From positions 71,443,001 to 71,507,000 of the forward strand of contig CM044312.1 in the NCBI GenBank assembly GCA_024291935.2: a stretch of DNA of 64,000 bases, in the 5' to 3' direction. Below, in pieces: positions 11,412-23,733 of this stretch (position 1 is its first letter; every line of letters begins with the position of its first letter). The notes beneath the pieces are model-generated. The model was given only the letters and a program-made list of their open reading frames with translations. It was not told the origin of the DNA and ran no database searches. The position numbers and the translations under genes are program-made. Source of the stretch: Okapia johnstoni (Eukaryota; Chordata; Mammalia; Artiodactyla; Giraffidae).

Positions 11412-13340
11412 ATGTAGCTAACAGAATACTCTATATGTTATTTTCCCTCCAAAATTTCAAACACTTTTCATAGTTTAGTCTTCTTACCAAATACAACAAA
11501 AAACATGACAATATATCAGAAGCAAACATGCAAAATGACAGAAATGCACATTTGTTTCTCCCATAATAAAAATAATTGTGATAAACTCAAGCTATACAAA
11601 ATATTTCACATTGACATAACAAAATAAAATGAAGTTCAGCTGGATTCATGGCTTTGTACAATTTCAAATAGTAAGACATAAATCAATAAACTTGCTTCTT
11701 TTTTTTTTTGGCTCATTTGATCTTATTTAGGAAGGTTCTTCTACTATAGATTTTGTTTAAGGGAACAATATCAGGTTCCCAGTATACAAAAACTCAGCCT
11801 GACTCTGGGAAGGCTCAGTCACAAACTAAACTTGGAACTGCCCAATGCAATAAGCATAGAATGCCAAGATAGACAAAGAAACCTGTATGACACTAAAACA
11901 AAAGGAAGGGTGTTCTTGGCACATGAAATTATTTTCTCTCCTACCAGAGCCAATTTCTTGTATATCAGTGATGCTTTTTAAATGTGAGTCACTGTAACAA
12001 GTAGAAAACAAATGCATGAAACATATGAAATAGCAGGGGTGGGGGAATTTGAAGACATTTGTTATATCCTTATCAAATAAATTATTTGGTCAAAACTATA
12101 TAATCTCTCTCAACATTATAGCATTATCTTGGAACCAAATATAAAGACAGGTAAATACACTTATTTGCAAATTACAGTAATTTGCTTCTGAATTGTTTTG
12201 AAATAGTTGTATGTATAACCAACAAAATACCATATTTATTAATTTTAAACAGATTATCACACAATCTTAATCATACTAGGAATAAGGCATTAATATCTCT
12301 GTCTTAGAGATGAGGATAGTGATACTTAGAAGGAGACAGTAAGTTGCCGAAGATCTAAACACAGATGTCTCTGATTTCAAAATTCTTTTAATTTCATAAT
12401 ATTAACTGCAATGAAATATACTTTATAAAATTTACCTTATCAGAAGTAATTTCAAGAAGTAATACTAAAATCTCAGCTATGTGTATTGAGCAGTGGGTAT
12501 ATAAGTTAAGCATGAATAAAATCTAAAACAATTTTTATGGAGAGAAGAACCTTTCAAGAAACAACTAGAAAAATTATTTAAACATCTTTACATATATAAA
12601 ATAACATTATGTAGCTGATATTTCTTTCAATATCTATTTCAGATGAGGCCATCATTAAAAACAGCATCACAGAGAAATCAAAAGAAGACATATTTTTAGT
12701 TACTCAATCAACCAATCCTGCCCTATCTTTAGACTTCCTTTTGGGTAAAATCATAAATGACTTGTTTTCGATTTCAGTAACTTGAGCTTGAGAACATAAC
12801 TAATGCACATTGTTACATAGAGGTGGAGAGAAAGTAACACCAGTATAAAGTTGGCAATTAGGAGAGATGTTATTTGGTTCCGATAACTTTCACTATGCAT
12901 ATTTATTTAACAATAGTTTTTCTATCCCAACAAAACCATGGTCAAGATATTGAGAATAGAAGAAAGAAATACTGCTTTTCCTCAAGAAGCTATTGGGCTT
13001 TTCACACTGCAGATAAATTCAATAAATCACAGAATGTTAGAAGTTACCTAACTCAGTGATCTGCTTTGCCGCTCAAGGAATCTGAGGTCTCCCAGTAAGG
13101 CAATACAGCTAGATAGTGGCAATTTGCCAACAGGATATAAACATAAGAGTGCCTGAACTTTTATTTCCAAGAATAGAAATAATGTTGGTAGAGAATAGTC
13201 TAGATTACCTGAAGGGAATTAAAAAAATATTAATAGCTGCCACACCAGTCCTGAATGCTTGCATACAAGAGAAGTCAACATTTTAGTCAATATTTTTGGG
13301 GTTCTCTGGTATTTCCAGGCAAATAGAATACTAATGTATG
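11412..13340. other. AT-rich intron stretch with an antisense MIR remnant
   Basis: At about 12255..12395 the order ATATCTCTGTCTTAGAGATGAGGATA ... AGACAGTAAGTTGCCGAAG resembles the antisense of MIR (normally ATTTTACAGATGAGG ... AAGTAACTTGCCCAAGG). A poly-T run lies at 11700..11710. The frames at 11826..12017 and 12874..13059 are not supported as genes. Confidence 0.5.
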
Positions 13341-13560
13341 GGCTTCTCAGATGGTGCTCGTGGTAAAGAACATGCCAGCAAATGCAGGACACATAGGAGA
13401 TGCAGGTTCAATCTCTGGGTCTGGAAGATCCCCTAGAGGAGGGCACGGCAACCCACTTCAGTATCCTAGAGAATCCCATGGACCAAGGATTCTGGAGGGC
13501 TACAGTTCAATAGAGTCGTGAAGAGTCAGACAGACTGAAGCGATTTAGCTTGCACACATG
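13341..13560 (+). mobile_element. Bov-tA-type SINE (variant head)
   Basis: GGCTTCTCAGATGGTGCTCGTGGTAAAGAAC at the start is the variant tRNA-derived head (usual form GGCTTCCCAGGTGGCGCTAGTGG). It is followed by GGTTCAATCTCTGGGTCTGG and the BovA body ending near GACTGAAGCGATTTAGC. A TG-rich stretch follows at 13566..13595. Confidence 0.9.
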
Positions 13561-13750
13561 CCCACTTGTGTGTGTATGTGTGTATGTGTGCATGTATAAG
13601 TTTAATCAGAATGGAATTGCAAAAAAATAAGATAAATATGTTTCAATTCCAGAACTACCACTGCTTTAGTCTCATCTTGTCTCAGTTATATGACTGGAAA
13701 CTAAGCTGATAACATTGGGAACATGTTGACAAATTACACACACAGACATG

Positions 13751-13751
<1 letters not shown>

Positions 13752-13808
<57 letters not shown>

Positions 13809-13849
13809 CCTACACCCACTCACCCAGAGAGAGAGAGAAAGAGAGAGAA
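13752..13849. repeat. (CA)n microsatellite followed by a (GA)n-rich tract
   Basis: Uninterrupted CA dinucleotides from about 13752 to 13805, then a C-rich joint, then GAGAGAGAGAAAGAGAGAG at about 13829..13847. Likely polymorphic in length. The His/Thr-rich frame at 13748..13972 is an artefact of it. Confidence 0.97.
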
Positions 13850-15216
13850 TATGCAAAACCCTTGAATAAAGGCTCTAATAATCATTTGCCTCTTTGCACT
13901 ATAAAACATTGTGCAGATTATTTAACAACAACAAAGCTGCACCAGGAAAGCTCAGCGTTTGAACTTGAATGAAGGGTACTGTACTGCTTTAAATAAAGGA
14001 GCTTTTCAAAGAAACACAAATGATTCTTTAATCTATTGTGTTGAATAAAATCTAATTGGATGTCCTTTAAAAACATTGTGCACCTTTGTTTTGACCCCAA
14101 ACTGACAGTGGATTATTGGACTTATAAGAACCCAATGTTTTAATTTTTGTTATGAAGCTGCCTGCTCCACTCCGATCAGCAACTCTTCTAAACTCTCACC
14201 ACTACAGAACTCCAATACGGGAACTATTAGGTAAAATTATTATTCTAACACTTTGGTTGAATGAACATTTTTCAAAGATGAATGTAGAGATCATTAGATC
14301 AAAAACTTATGTTCTGGACTAAATCAAATTCTTTCCTATCTTCTTCCTCTTTTCCCACTCCCTCCCTTTCGTCCTCATTCACCTCCTTGGCATCTTCATC
14401 AAAGAAATTTTGAGGTTCATACAAAGGATTTTCACTGAAATATACAACCCTAAACTAAAGTAAAATTAAAAATTGATTTTTTTTAATCTCTCAGATAGAA
14501 ATAATGAAAATAAGAAATTTCTCATTTTGCTATAGCTTCCAACTATCTTTCCTTTTGAGCAGTTAACTAGAAGAGTTATTTATCTATTTAAATGTACTGT
14601 TTTACAAAATTTACCACATATAAAAGCAGGATTGTCCAAGAACATGGCATTTATATTCTATTTCCATAAATCTGTCAAACAAACTAGGGATGCACAATGT
14701 CAGAGGTGAACTTTTCACACTTCAGTTGTGAAGCCAGTTCCTCTATGAATTTAGTCTTCACAAAGGAATTATTCAACTATAGATCCAGATACTAGATACT
14801 GCAGGAAATCCCAGTCAAGGTTAATGACATCATACACTGCAAATGCAATATATCTATTCTACTCTACTTTGATTAGAACTTCCTTCCTATCTTCTCCACT
14901 ATTCAGATTACATAACTGTGTTCTTAAGTATCTTTGAAAATTAGGTTGCTTCAATCTGAATACCTAAATGGTGACGCAGTTAGTTTTAATACTACAGAAG
15001 AGAAAAAGGAATTCTTTACTTCAACCAAACTTCACTATCTTTTCAATGCAAGGTTTTACTATAGAAATATTTTAAAATAAAATATTGCTATGGTTGGGCA
15101 TCTAATAAACATGCACTGTATACAATCTAGAATCTAAGTAGGCAGTTTGGGGTTACAAAATATCCATCCATGCCTTGATACAGATAACTTTATTCAATAA
15201 ATATTGAATTCTATGA
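13850..15216. other. AT-rich intron stretch, nothing recognised
   Basis: No supported gene or repeat. A pyrimidine-rich run lies at about 14330..14400. Confidence 0.5.
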
Positions 15217-16080
15217 AGTGCAATTGTGCAGTAGTTTGAGCATTCTTTGGCATTGCCGTTCTTTGGGATTGGAATGAAAACTGAACTTTTCTAGTCCTGT
15301 GGCCACTGCTGAGTTTTCCAAATTTGCTAACATATTGAGTCCTGCACTTTCACAGAATCATCATTTAGGATTTGAAATAGCTCAACTGGAATTCCATCAC
15401 CTCCACTAGCTTTGTTTGTAGAGATGCTTCCTAAGGCCCACTGGACTTCACATTCCAAGATGTCTGGCTCTAGGTAAGTGATCACACTATCATGATCATT
15501 TCACACCATTTCTGTCGTTTACTGAGCCCATCTTTCCATGAAATGTTCTCTTGGTGTCTCTAATTTTCTTGAAGAGATCTCTAGTTTTTCCCATTCTATT
15601 ATTTTCTTCTATTTCTTTGCACTGATCACTGAGGAAGGCTTTCTTATCTCTCCTTGCTATCTTTGGAACTCTGCATTCAAATGGGTATATCTTTCTGTTT
15701 CTCCTTTGTTTTCGCTTCTCTTCTTTTCACAGCTATTTGTAAGGCCTCCTTAGACAGCGATTTCCATATTTGGCATTTCTTTTTCTTGGGGATTGTCTTG
15801 ATCACTACCTCCTGTACAATGTCACGAACGTCCGTCCATAGTTCTTTAGGCACTCTGTCTATCAGATCTAGCTTCTTAAATCTATTTCTCATTTCCACTG
15901 TATAATCATCAGGGATTTGATTTAGGTCATAACTGAATGGTATAGTGGTTTTCCCTAATTTCTTCAATTTAAGTCTGAATTTGGCAATAAGGAGTTCATG
16001 ATTTGAGCCACAGTCAGCTTCTGGTCTTGTTTTTACTGACTGTATAGAGCTTCTTCAGCTTTGGCTGCAAAGAATATAAT
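15217..16080 (-). mobile_element. BovB LINE internal segment (endonuclease end to early RT), antisense
   Basis: Reading the minus strand from 16080 gives the end of the endonuclease region, the linker (frame 15677..15967: KKLGKTTIPFSYDLNQIP ... DRVPKELWTDVRDIVQEVV) and the start of the reverse-transcriptase region, ending at the block complementary to GCACAATTGCAC at 15217. It has neither a 5' nor a 3' BovB end. It lies head to head with the plus-strand segment that follows. Confidence 0.93.
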
Positions 16081-16095
16081 CAATCTGATTGATTA

Positions 16096-17996
16096 GCAAT
16101 GCCAAAGAATGCTCAAACTACCACAAATAGCTGGGAAAAGAAGAGAAGCGAAAAGCAAAGGAGAAAAGGAAAGATATAAGCATCTGAATGCAGAGTTCCA
16201 AAGAATAGCAAGGAGAGATAAGAAAGCCTTCCTAAGCGATCAATGCAAAGAAATAGAGGAAAACAACAGAATGGGAAAGACTAGAGATCTCTTAAAGAAA
16301 ATTAGAGACACCAAGGGAATATTTCATGCAAAGATAGGCTCAATAAAGGACAGAAATAGTATGGACCTAACAGAAGCAGAAGATATTAAGAAGAGGTGGC
16401 AAGAATACACAGAACTGTACAAAAAAGATCTTCACGACCCAGAAATCACGATGGTGTGATCACTCACCTAGAGCCAGACATCCTGGAATGGGAAGTCAAG
16501 TGGGCCTTAGAAAGCATCACTACGAACAAAGCTAGTGGAGGTGATGGAATTTCAGTTGAGCTATTTCAAATCCTGAAAGATGATGCTGTGAAAGTGCTGC
16601 ACTCGATATGCCAGCAAATTTGGAAAACTCAGCAGTGGCCACAGGACTGGAAAAGGTCAGTTTTCATTCCAATCCAAAAGAAAGGCAATGCCAAAGAATG
16701 CTCAAAGTACCGCACAATTGCACTCATCTCACACGCTAGTAAAGTAATGCTCAAAATTCTCAAAGCCAGGCTTCAGCAATACGTGAACGGTGAACTTCCA
16801 GATGTTCAAGCTGGTTTTAGAAAAGGCAGAGGAACCAGAGATCAAATTGCCAACATCCGCTGGATCATTGAGAAAGCAAGAGAGTTCTGGAAGAACATCT
16901 ATTTCTGCTTTATTGACTATGCCAAAGCCTTTGACTGTGGGGATCACAATAAACTACAAAATTCTGCAAGGGATGGGAATCCCAGACCATCTGACCTGTC
17001 TCTTGAGAAACCTGTATGTAGGTCAGGAAGCAACAGTTAGAACTGGACGTGGAACAACAGACTGGTTCCAAATAGGAAAAGGAGTATGTCGAGGCTGTAT
17101 ATTGTCACCCTGCTTATTTAACATATGCAGAGTACATCATGAGAAACGCTGGGCTGGAAGAAACACAAGCTGGAATCAAGATTGCCGGGAGGAATATCAA
17201 TAACTTCAGATATGCAGACAACACCATCCTTACGGCAGAAAGTGAAAAAAAACTAAACAGCCTCTTATGAAAGCGAAAGAGGAGAGTGAAAAAGTTGGCT
17301 TAAAGCTCAACGTTCAGAAAACTAAGTTCATGGCATCTGGTCCCATCACTTCATGGCAAATAGATGGGGAAACAGTGGAAAAAGTGTCAGACTTTATCTT
17401 TTTGGTCTCCAAAATCACTGCTGATGGTGACTGCAGCCATGAAATTAAAAGACGCTTACTCCCTGGAGGGAAGATTATGACCAACTTAGATAGCATATTT
17501 AAAAGCAGAGACATTACTCTGCCAACAAAAGTCCATCTAGTCAAGGCTATGGTTTTTCCAGTGGTCATGTACGGATGTGAGAGTTGGATGGTGAAGAAAG
17601 CTGAGCACCGAAGAATTGATGCTTTTGAACTGTGGTGTTGGAGAAGACTCTTGAGAGTTCCTTGGACTGCAAGAAGATCCAACCTAAAGGAGTCCATCCT
17701 AAAGGAGATCACTCCTGGGTGTTCATTGGAAGGACTGATGTTGAAGCTGAAACTCCAACACTTTGGGCACCTCATGCGAAGAGTTGACTCACTGGAAAAC
17801 CCCTAATGCTGGGAAGGATTGGAGGCAGGAGGAGAAGGGGATGACAGAAGATGAGATGGTTGGATGGCATCACCAACTCGATGGGCATCGGTTTGTGTAA
17901 GCTCCGGGAGTTGGTGATGGACAGGGAGGCCTGGCGTGCTGCGATTCATGGGGTCGCAAAGAGTCGGACACTATTGAGCAACTGAACTGAACTGTG
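16096..17996 (+). mobile_element. BovB LINE, reverse transcriptase through 3' end (decayed)
   Basis: Successive frames at 16109..16459, 16396..17040, 16790..17203 and 17267..17806 are pieces of one RTE-type reverse-transcriptase reading frame broken by frameshifts. Visible motifs: SGGDGI, FIDYAKAFDC (catalytic block A), GVCRGCILSPCLFN and, at the catalytic YADD box, YADN. The second catalytic aspartate is therefore lost and the copy is dead even apart from its frameshifts. The C-terminal part (VMYGCESW ... ARRSN) follows, then the 3' end at GAACTGAACTG. The first 29 bases (16096..16124) match a different part of BovB than the sequence after them. Confidence 0.95.
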
Positions 17997-18258
17997 TTTC
18001 AATCATAAAATGAATAATAAAAGTAGTCTCTGTGAAGCTATATTAGAGAATTGAATAAGTTCTATATACTCACAAATATCTATGTAAACATCTACAAGGA
18101 TATCTATTTAAATATCCTCAATACCCAGTCCACATCTGCAGTGCTTCTAAATTAAAGATATATTTTCCATTCAAAAAATGCTTTCTCACCTTTCATAAAA
18201 AATTATTCCACAGAACAGCTTTCAATTTATGGTTTCATTTGTTCAAATTAAATCAAAT

Positions 18259-18930
18259 TGTATCAGTTCAGTTCAGTTCAGTTGCTCAGTCATTACGACT
18301 GTTTCGGAGTTTGCCCAAACTCATGTCCATCAAGTTGGTGATGCCATCCAGCCATCTCATCCTCTGTTGTCTCCTTCTTCTCCTGCCCTCAATCTTTCCC
18401 AGCATCAGGGTCTTTTCAAAGGAGTCAATTCTTCGCATGAGGTGGCCAAAGTATTGGAGTTTCAGCTTCAACATCAGTCCTTCCAATGAACAACCAGAAC
18501 TGATCTCCTTTAGGATGGACTGGTTGGATCTTCTTGCAGTCCAAGGGACTCTCAAGAGTCTTCTCCAACACCACACTTCAAAAGCATCAATTCTTCGGCT
18601 CTCAGCTTTCTTCACATTCCAACTCTCACACCCATATATGACTACTGGAAAAACCATAGCCTTGACTTGATGGACCTTTGTTGGAAAAGTATGTCTCTGC
18701 CTTTAAATATGCTATCTAGGTTGGTCATAACTTTCCTTCAAGGAGTAAGCGTCTTTTAATTTCATGGCTGCAATCACAATCTGCAGTGATTTTGGAGCCC
18801 CCCAAAATAAAGTCTGAGACTGTTTCCACTGTTTCCCCATCCATTTTCCACGAAGTGATGGGACCAGATGCCATGATCTTAGTTTTCTGAACGTTGAGCT
18901 TTAAACCAACTTTCTCACTCTCCTCTCTCA
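18259..18930 (-). mobile_element. BovB LINE 3' third, antisense, with internal deletion
   Basis: Starts with the antisense 3' terminus (CAGTTCAGTTCAGTTGCTCAG) and runs back to the complement of GAGAGTGAGAAAGTTGG. Some 60 bases between the terminal GCTCAGTCATTACGACTG block and GGAGTTTGCCCAAAC are missing compared with the other copies here. The minus frames at 18286..18657 and 18725..18931 are broken C-terminal ORF2. Confidence 0.93.
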
Positions 18931-21286
18931 AATCTTAACCATAGACACTGTACTATAAGCTTCATTGACAAGTCAATAAATCAAAAGCAATGTTTTGATT
19001 TCTCTATATTTCTTAGCAAAATTTACAATGTTGCTGAAAAAAATTTCTGCTGCCTACCTTCAGTAGAGTTTTCTGGACTTTTGTAGGCCAGGGAGAGGGA
19101 GGTGTAAAGTTAGCAACAAAGGCAAAATAAATGTGGAAAAGCTCTTTGTATAAGCTTATCAGAGAATCTTAGATTTTCCACATGGTAAAATTAACTTTTC
19201 TGTAATAATAAAATAATCTTATTGAATGCAGAGTCAAAAGTCTACCAATTAACAATAGGATTCAGCAGTTGACCTTAAAGTTTATTTTCAAGTTAATGTG
19301 TCTTTTTAATAGGAGTTAAAACAAAAATGTTATCCACTTTAAAAGCTTAAAAAAAGATGTTAGCCAATAAAACGTTTTCATCAGGGAACACTATTTAGAA
19401 AATTAGAAGAATGTGTCTTGTTTTTAAGCTAAATGGATTAAAACTGGAAGAAATTAGTTTTCTGAAGAAGGAAGAACATTCACTGCAGATAATGCTTCTG
19501 TACTTGTCATAAATTCTTATTGCTAAATAGAAAATTGTATGTTTAATTTTTAAAATATTATATTAAAAAGCTGAATGTATATCAATAATTAAATCTTCTG
19601 CATTAACCATTTCTCTACTTCATAGCAAGAAAATAAGGCTTTGCAGGATTTTTTAGCTAGCCTTGGCAATTAGGACTATATGGAAACAAATGACAAATAG
19701 GCGATTTCACAAAGTTAGCATCTAATTTGATGCCTTTATCGACCTTTTTCGCCACTTCCACTGAATCCTCAAATTTCTATAAAAGCTTCAAGCAAATTTA
19801 TTGGAACAAATTAAGTTCTTCTAGGTTTTTATTGTCCTTTGTGTCTTTGAGAATATAGGAAAAAATTGGGTTTTTTGTTTGTTTGGTTTTTGCCAGAAAG
19901 TTACTAAAGAAACATAGAAGAAAAAAGCAACCTAAAAGAATGAATTTCTCAACTCCTACTCAACTGTGAGTTCTACAAGATTAACCCACACAAATGTCTG
20001 GGGTCCCAAGCACTATGAGAAAAATACATAATAGTTTCCAAAATGACTCTGAGTATATAATCAGGCATCTAACTATAAATGCTGTTTACATTGTATGTAG
20101 TAACACATATGTGCTTATAACCTCTACTTTTTCATACATTACATATGTAAGGAATATAACAGAACTCAACAAATATTGATACAAATCCATCTTCACTCTA
20201 GCTTTCCTAACAGAAAAGGACAATAGCCTTATCTATCAGAGGCAAGGAAATGGCATCTTTCACACTATATGGTAGTGTTAAACTGTGCCCTGCACCCACT
20301 TGAGTTCATGTCTGCAACACCAAAGAAGATTAAAATCAATATTAAATTGCTAACTCTGAATATTAATAAATTGTTTCTGCAATGAAATAAAGACTGATAA
20401 GCTTGAATGTTAGCTTAAGTGAATAGCCTATTCTCTTTCCCTTTCTATATTTGCTTTTGCCAAACCTCACTCAGGCTGGAAATAATCATAATAATTGGAA
20501 ACAGAAGAAGGAAATAGCTGATGCTGCTAGGCAAGATGAAATAAATCTGCAACTCAAGTAATACTAAATATAAGCTCTACATGAGCATACTAGAACAAAA
20601 CACCTGAGATAAGACCATTATTTGAAGCCAAATCCCCAAGTTCATATTTTACAAGTAGATACACTTTAGAAATGCAATATTTATGAAGTATATGGATCCC
20701 ACTGAGTGTAAAAAAATAGCATATTTATGTCAACTGCAGCAGTAGGACTAACAATTTCCTAGGGGTTAAGGAAGAAGTCAAATAAGAAATGTCTGATCCC
20801 TGAAAAAACATTCATATAAAGGGATAATGCACTAAACTTTCAAGTTCACAAAATAAAATTTGTTTAAAAACTTCACAAAGCATAAAATCACTGGTAAGGG
20901 AATTTTAAATTCTTTGTCATCTGTAGGATTTGTTTCTCCCTGTTTTTAACATGGTCCTATTATACTATTTTTATAGTTGCCAATTGTGTATATTATGCAA
21001 TACTGAGACAGTTAAATAAGAAATATTATAACATTTCTAAGATGCTTATGATTTCAACATGAAAATTAGTGATTAATTTTGAAGTGTTTGAATCATTCTA
21101 AGATGGGAAGAAAGAAAAGAAATTAATGTCATCTCTATCAGAAAGTCTGAGGCTTTGGAAAGGAAAACAGAACTAGAAAAGTGACACAACATTTGGGTAT
21201 TATAACTGTCTAATATGCAGTTTTTAGTACCCATCTAGGGTATTGGATCATTAATTATCTAGACTCTGTCCTGTTCAGTTTCAGTA
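18931..21286. other. AT-rich intron stretch, nothing recognised
   Basis: No frame longer than about 61 codons and no clear repeat. A TTTTTTGTTTGTTTGG run lies near 19870. Confidence 0.5.
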
Positions 21287-21450
21287 ATATAGTAAAGTTG
21301 ATAAGAGTATGGGATTTTAAGTCAGGCTGCCATTTAGTACTGAGTGACCTTGGGCAAATAATGGAACTTTATGCTTCCGTTTCCTCAGTTTTAACTAAGA
21401 TGATAAATATCAGTTTCCTCATAGAGTTAACGTGAGCCTTTAATGAATGT
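21287..21450 (+). repeat. MIR SINE remnant
   Basis: GAGTGACCTTGGGCAAATAATGGAAC and TTTCCTCAGTTTTAACTAAGATGATAA match the central core of MIR (usual GTGTGACCTTGGGCAAGTTAC ... CCTCAGTTTCCTCATCTG) in sense orientation. Confidence 0.75.
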
Positions 21451-21882
21451 AATTAGATATGAAGTGGGATTTTTCTGTTTTTGTGGAATGTTGCTTCAGA
21501 GCTGAGGACAATGGGAAAATAAGCCAAGTCATCAATCATATCCACAGTAAAACAAGCCTAAAGACCATCACTCCCAACAAACCAGATGAGAAGATTATGT
21601 ATTTGAAAAAAAAAAAAAAATCCACAAGAAAGATTTCTTGAAGGGAATCTTAATGGACAATGAAGTCTCATTTCCCCTTCCTTCTAGACTGTGCAGCACA
21701 TAAAAAAGTGATACTTCATGAGGGTCATTCCCAGGCTACCTATTCATTTAGTTCTTAAAACAGTCACAGTTGCCCCACCTGCTACTCTCAGGCAAAGTGT
21801 GAGAGCATTCTTGGAAGAATTTGAAAGATTTTCCCAAAAGCCTGGAGATAGCATAAAGACAGGGATTTATGCCCACTTATCA

Positions 21883-22112
21883 CCAGAGAAGGGGCTTCCT
21901 TGGTGGCTCAGCAGTAAAGAATCTGCCTGCCAATACAGGTTCAATCCCTGGGTCAGAAAGATCCCCTGGGGAAGGAAATGGCAACCCACTCCAATATTCT
22001 TGACTGGGAAATCCCATGGACAGAGGAACCTGGTGAGCTATAGTTCATGGGACCACAAAAGAGTCAGACATAACTTAGCAACTAAACAACAACAACAACA
22101 ATTGCCAGAGAA
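21883..22112 (+). mobile_element. Bov-tA SINE with TSD and (CAA)n tail
   Basis: The head GGGCTTCCTTGGTGGCTCAG starts at 21892 and the body ends at CAACTAAACAACAACAACAAC. The 8-bp direct repeats CCAGAGAA at 21883..21890 and 22105..22112 bound it. It is inserted in phase inside a 179-codon ATG-initiated frame (21718..22257), which is discussed as a finding. Confidence 0.93.
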
Positions 22113-22299
22113 ACCTGAAGGTGGGAGCTTGAGTGAAGCTGTCCATGATACTGGAGCAAGAAGAGATGTGGCAAAATTTCCACAACATGATGAGTCAAGA
22201 GCATATGAAGTTTTCCTCTCCTATGACCTGACCTCAGAGGAGACTAGTAGAGGATGAATGAAGTAGAGTAAATAAAGAGAAGAAATGAACCACACTAAC

Positions 22300-22546
22300 C
22301 TTTTTAAATTTTCATAGGCTTTACAATGTTATGTTATTTTCTACTATACAGCAAAGTCAATCAGCTATATGTTTACATTTACCCTTTTTTCATTTCCTTC
22401 TCATTTAGGTCACCACCGAGCATTGAATAGAGTTCCCTATGCTTTACAGTTGATTCTCATTAATCATCTATTTTATACGTAATACCAACAGTGTGTATAT
22501 GTCAATCCCAATCTCCCAATTCATCCCTTATTATTGAGTTCAAGAG
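22300..22546 (-). repeat. LINE-1 3'-UTR fragment, antisense
   Basis: GGCTTTACAATGTTATGTTA, then CTACTATACAGCAAAGTCAATCAGC, then GTGTATATGTCAATCCCAATCTCCCAATTCATCCC are the reverse complement of the 3' UTR of a laurasiatherian L1. It is diverged, with no TSD identified. Confidence 0.8.
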
Positions 22547-23733
22547 TTCCTGATTGAGACTGAGCTTAAAAGACAGGAGAAACTTTCAGTTGAACGCAAG
22601 AAAGTTTGTATTTTGAACAGATTACATTTTTTTTTAATACCTGAAAGTGAGACTATTCTGGATCGTGAAAGTAAAAACAATTAAGAGGTGAGGCAGTAAG
22701 GTTTTTAGTAAGGCAGGGGTAAGTGAGAGAAAAATAATTTTTTCTTGTTTGTGCCCTTTGACTCCAACCTGTTTAATACACTAGTCACATGAGAAAGTAT
22801 ATGTGGCTGGAATGTACTAAGTGGTCAACATACTCCTTCTGCTTTTATTACTAAATGTTTTTATTTATTGCCCCTAAGTAACTTCAACAATGCTTACACT
22901 GCAGGGCTAAGTTAGACGTGAACTTTCAAGTTCAACATGAATAACTTCAGGAAATGTAACATAAATACTTAAACTCAAAAATAAGAAAATTAATTGATTT
23001 ATTACCTATCAACCAAATACATCAAAATATCAAGTAGAAAAAAAGAAGAAAATAATCTCAGTAAAAAAATATGTATTGCATTTTTCTTGACTGAGCTCTT
23101 ATTTCTGATTACTCAATTTAAAAATATTTTTAAAGGGATGGGACACAAATACCATTTTATTACTAATTTACTATGAAACACTTAATCTACCACATCTACA
23201 TTTTCCCTAGTCCTCAAAGAGAGCAATTTTCTCTGCTAGAACAGCCTAAAACAATTCTCCTCCTAGATGAAAACCTTCCTCCTGGAGCAAAAGAGCTAAT
23301 TTAATTCTCCCAATAAAGAAAATTTCAGGGTAACTAACTTTCTAAGCTACCTTATGATACTGGAGGTCTGCAGCAATGTCATTCTGCTTCAATCATTAGT
23401 AGCTAAGCTCTCTCGGATATTGATGTGCAACCTGGCTTTTTGCAGGGCTTATAGTATTTTGAATCAAATAAGCATTGGTTACATATGTTATATATGCTTA
23501 ACTATTTAACATATAACTTTCAAATTAAACAGATTTCTTTCACAACAGTTTTAGTGTAAGGATGGAACTGAAACACTAGGGAAATTTTGTGACTTAATCA
23601 TGTGCAAGAATGCATCTAAGAACAAAATAGGGCATATCCGGAGGGAAAAGTAACTTTTAGCAAAATAAGTCTCATAATGGATGAGGTTAAGTAGTGATCA
23701 TGTGGCCAAAATTCTACCACAACATAATATAAA
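22547..23733. other. AT-rich intron stretch, nothing recognised
   Basis: No supported gene or repeat. The 60-codon lysine-rich frame at 22994..23176 looks like chance. Confidence 0.5.

Noticed and set aside
21459..21641. Possible processed pseudogene ending in a poly-A run at 21607
   Set aside because: The 60-codon frame matches no protein I recognise and no TSD was found around it; the A run alone is not enough.
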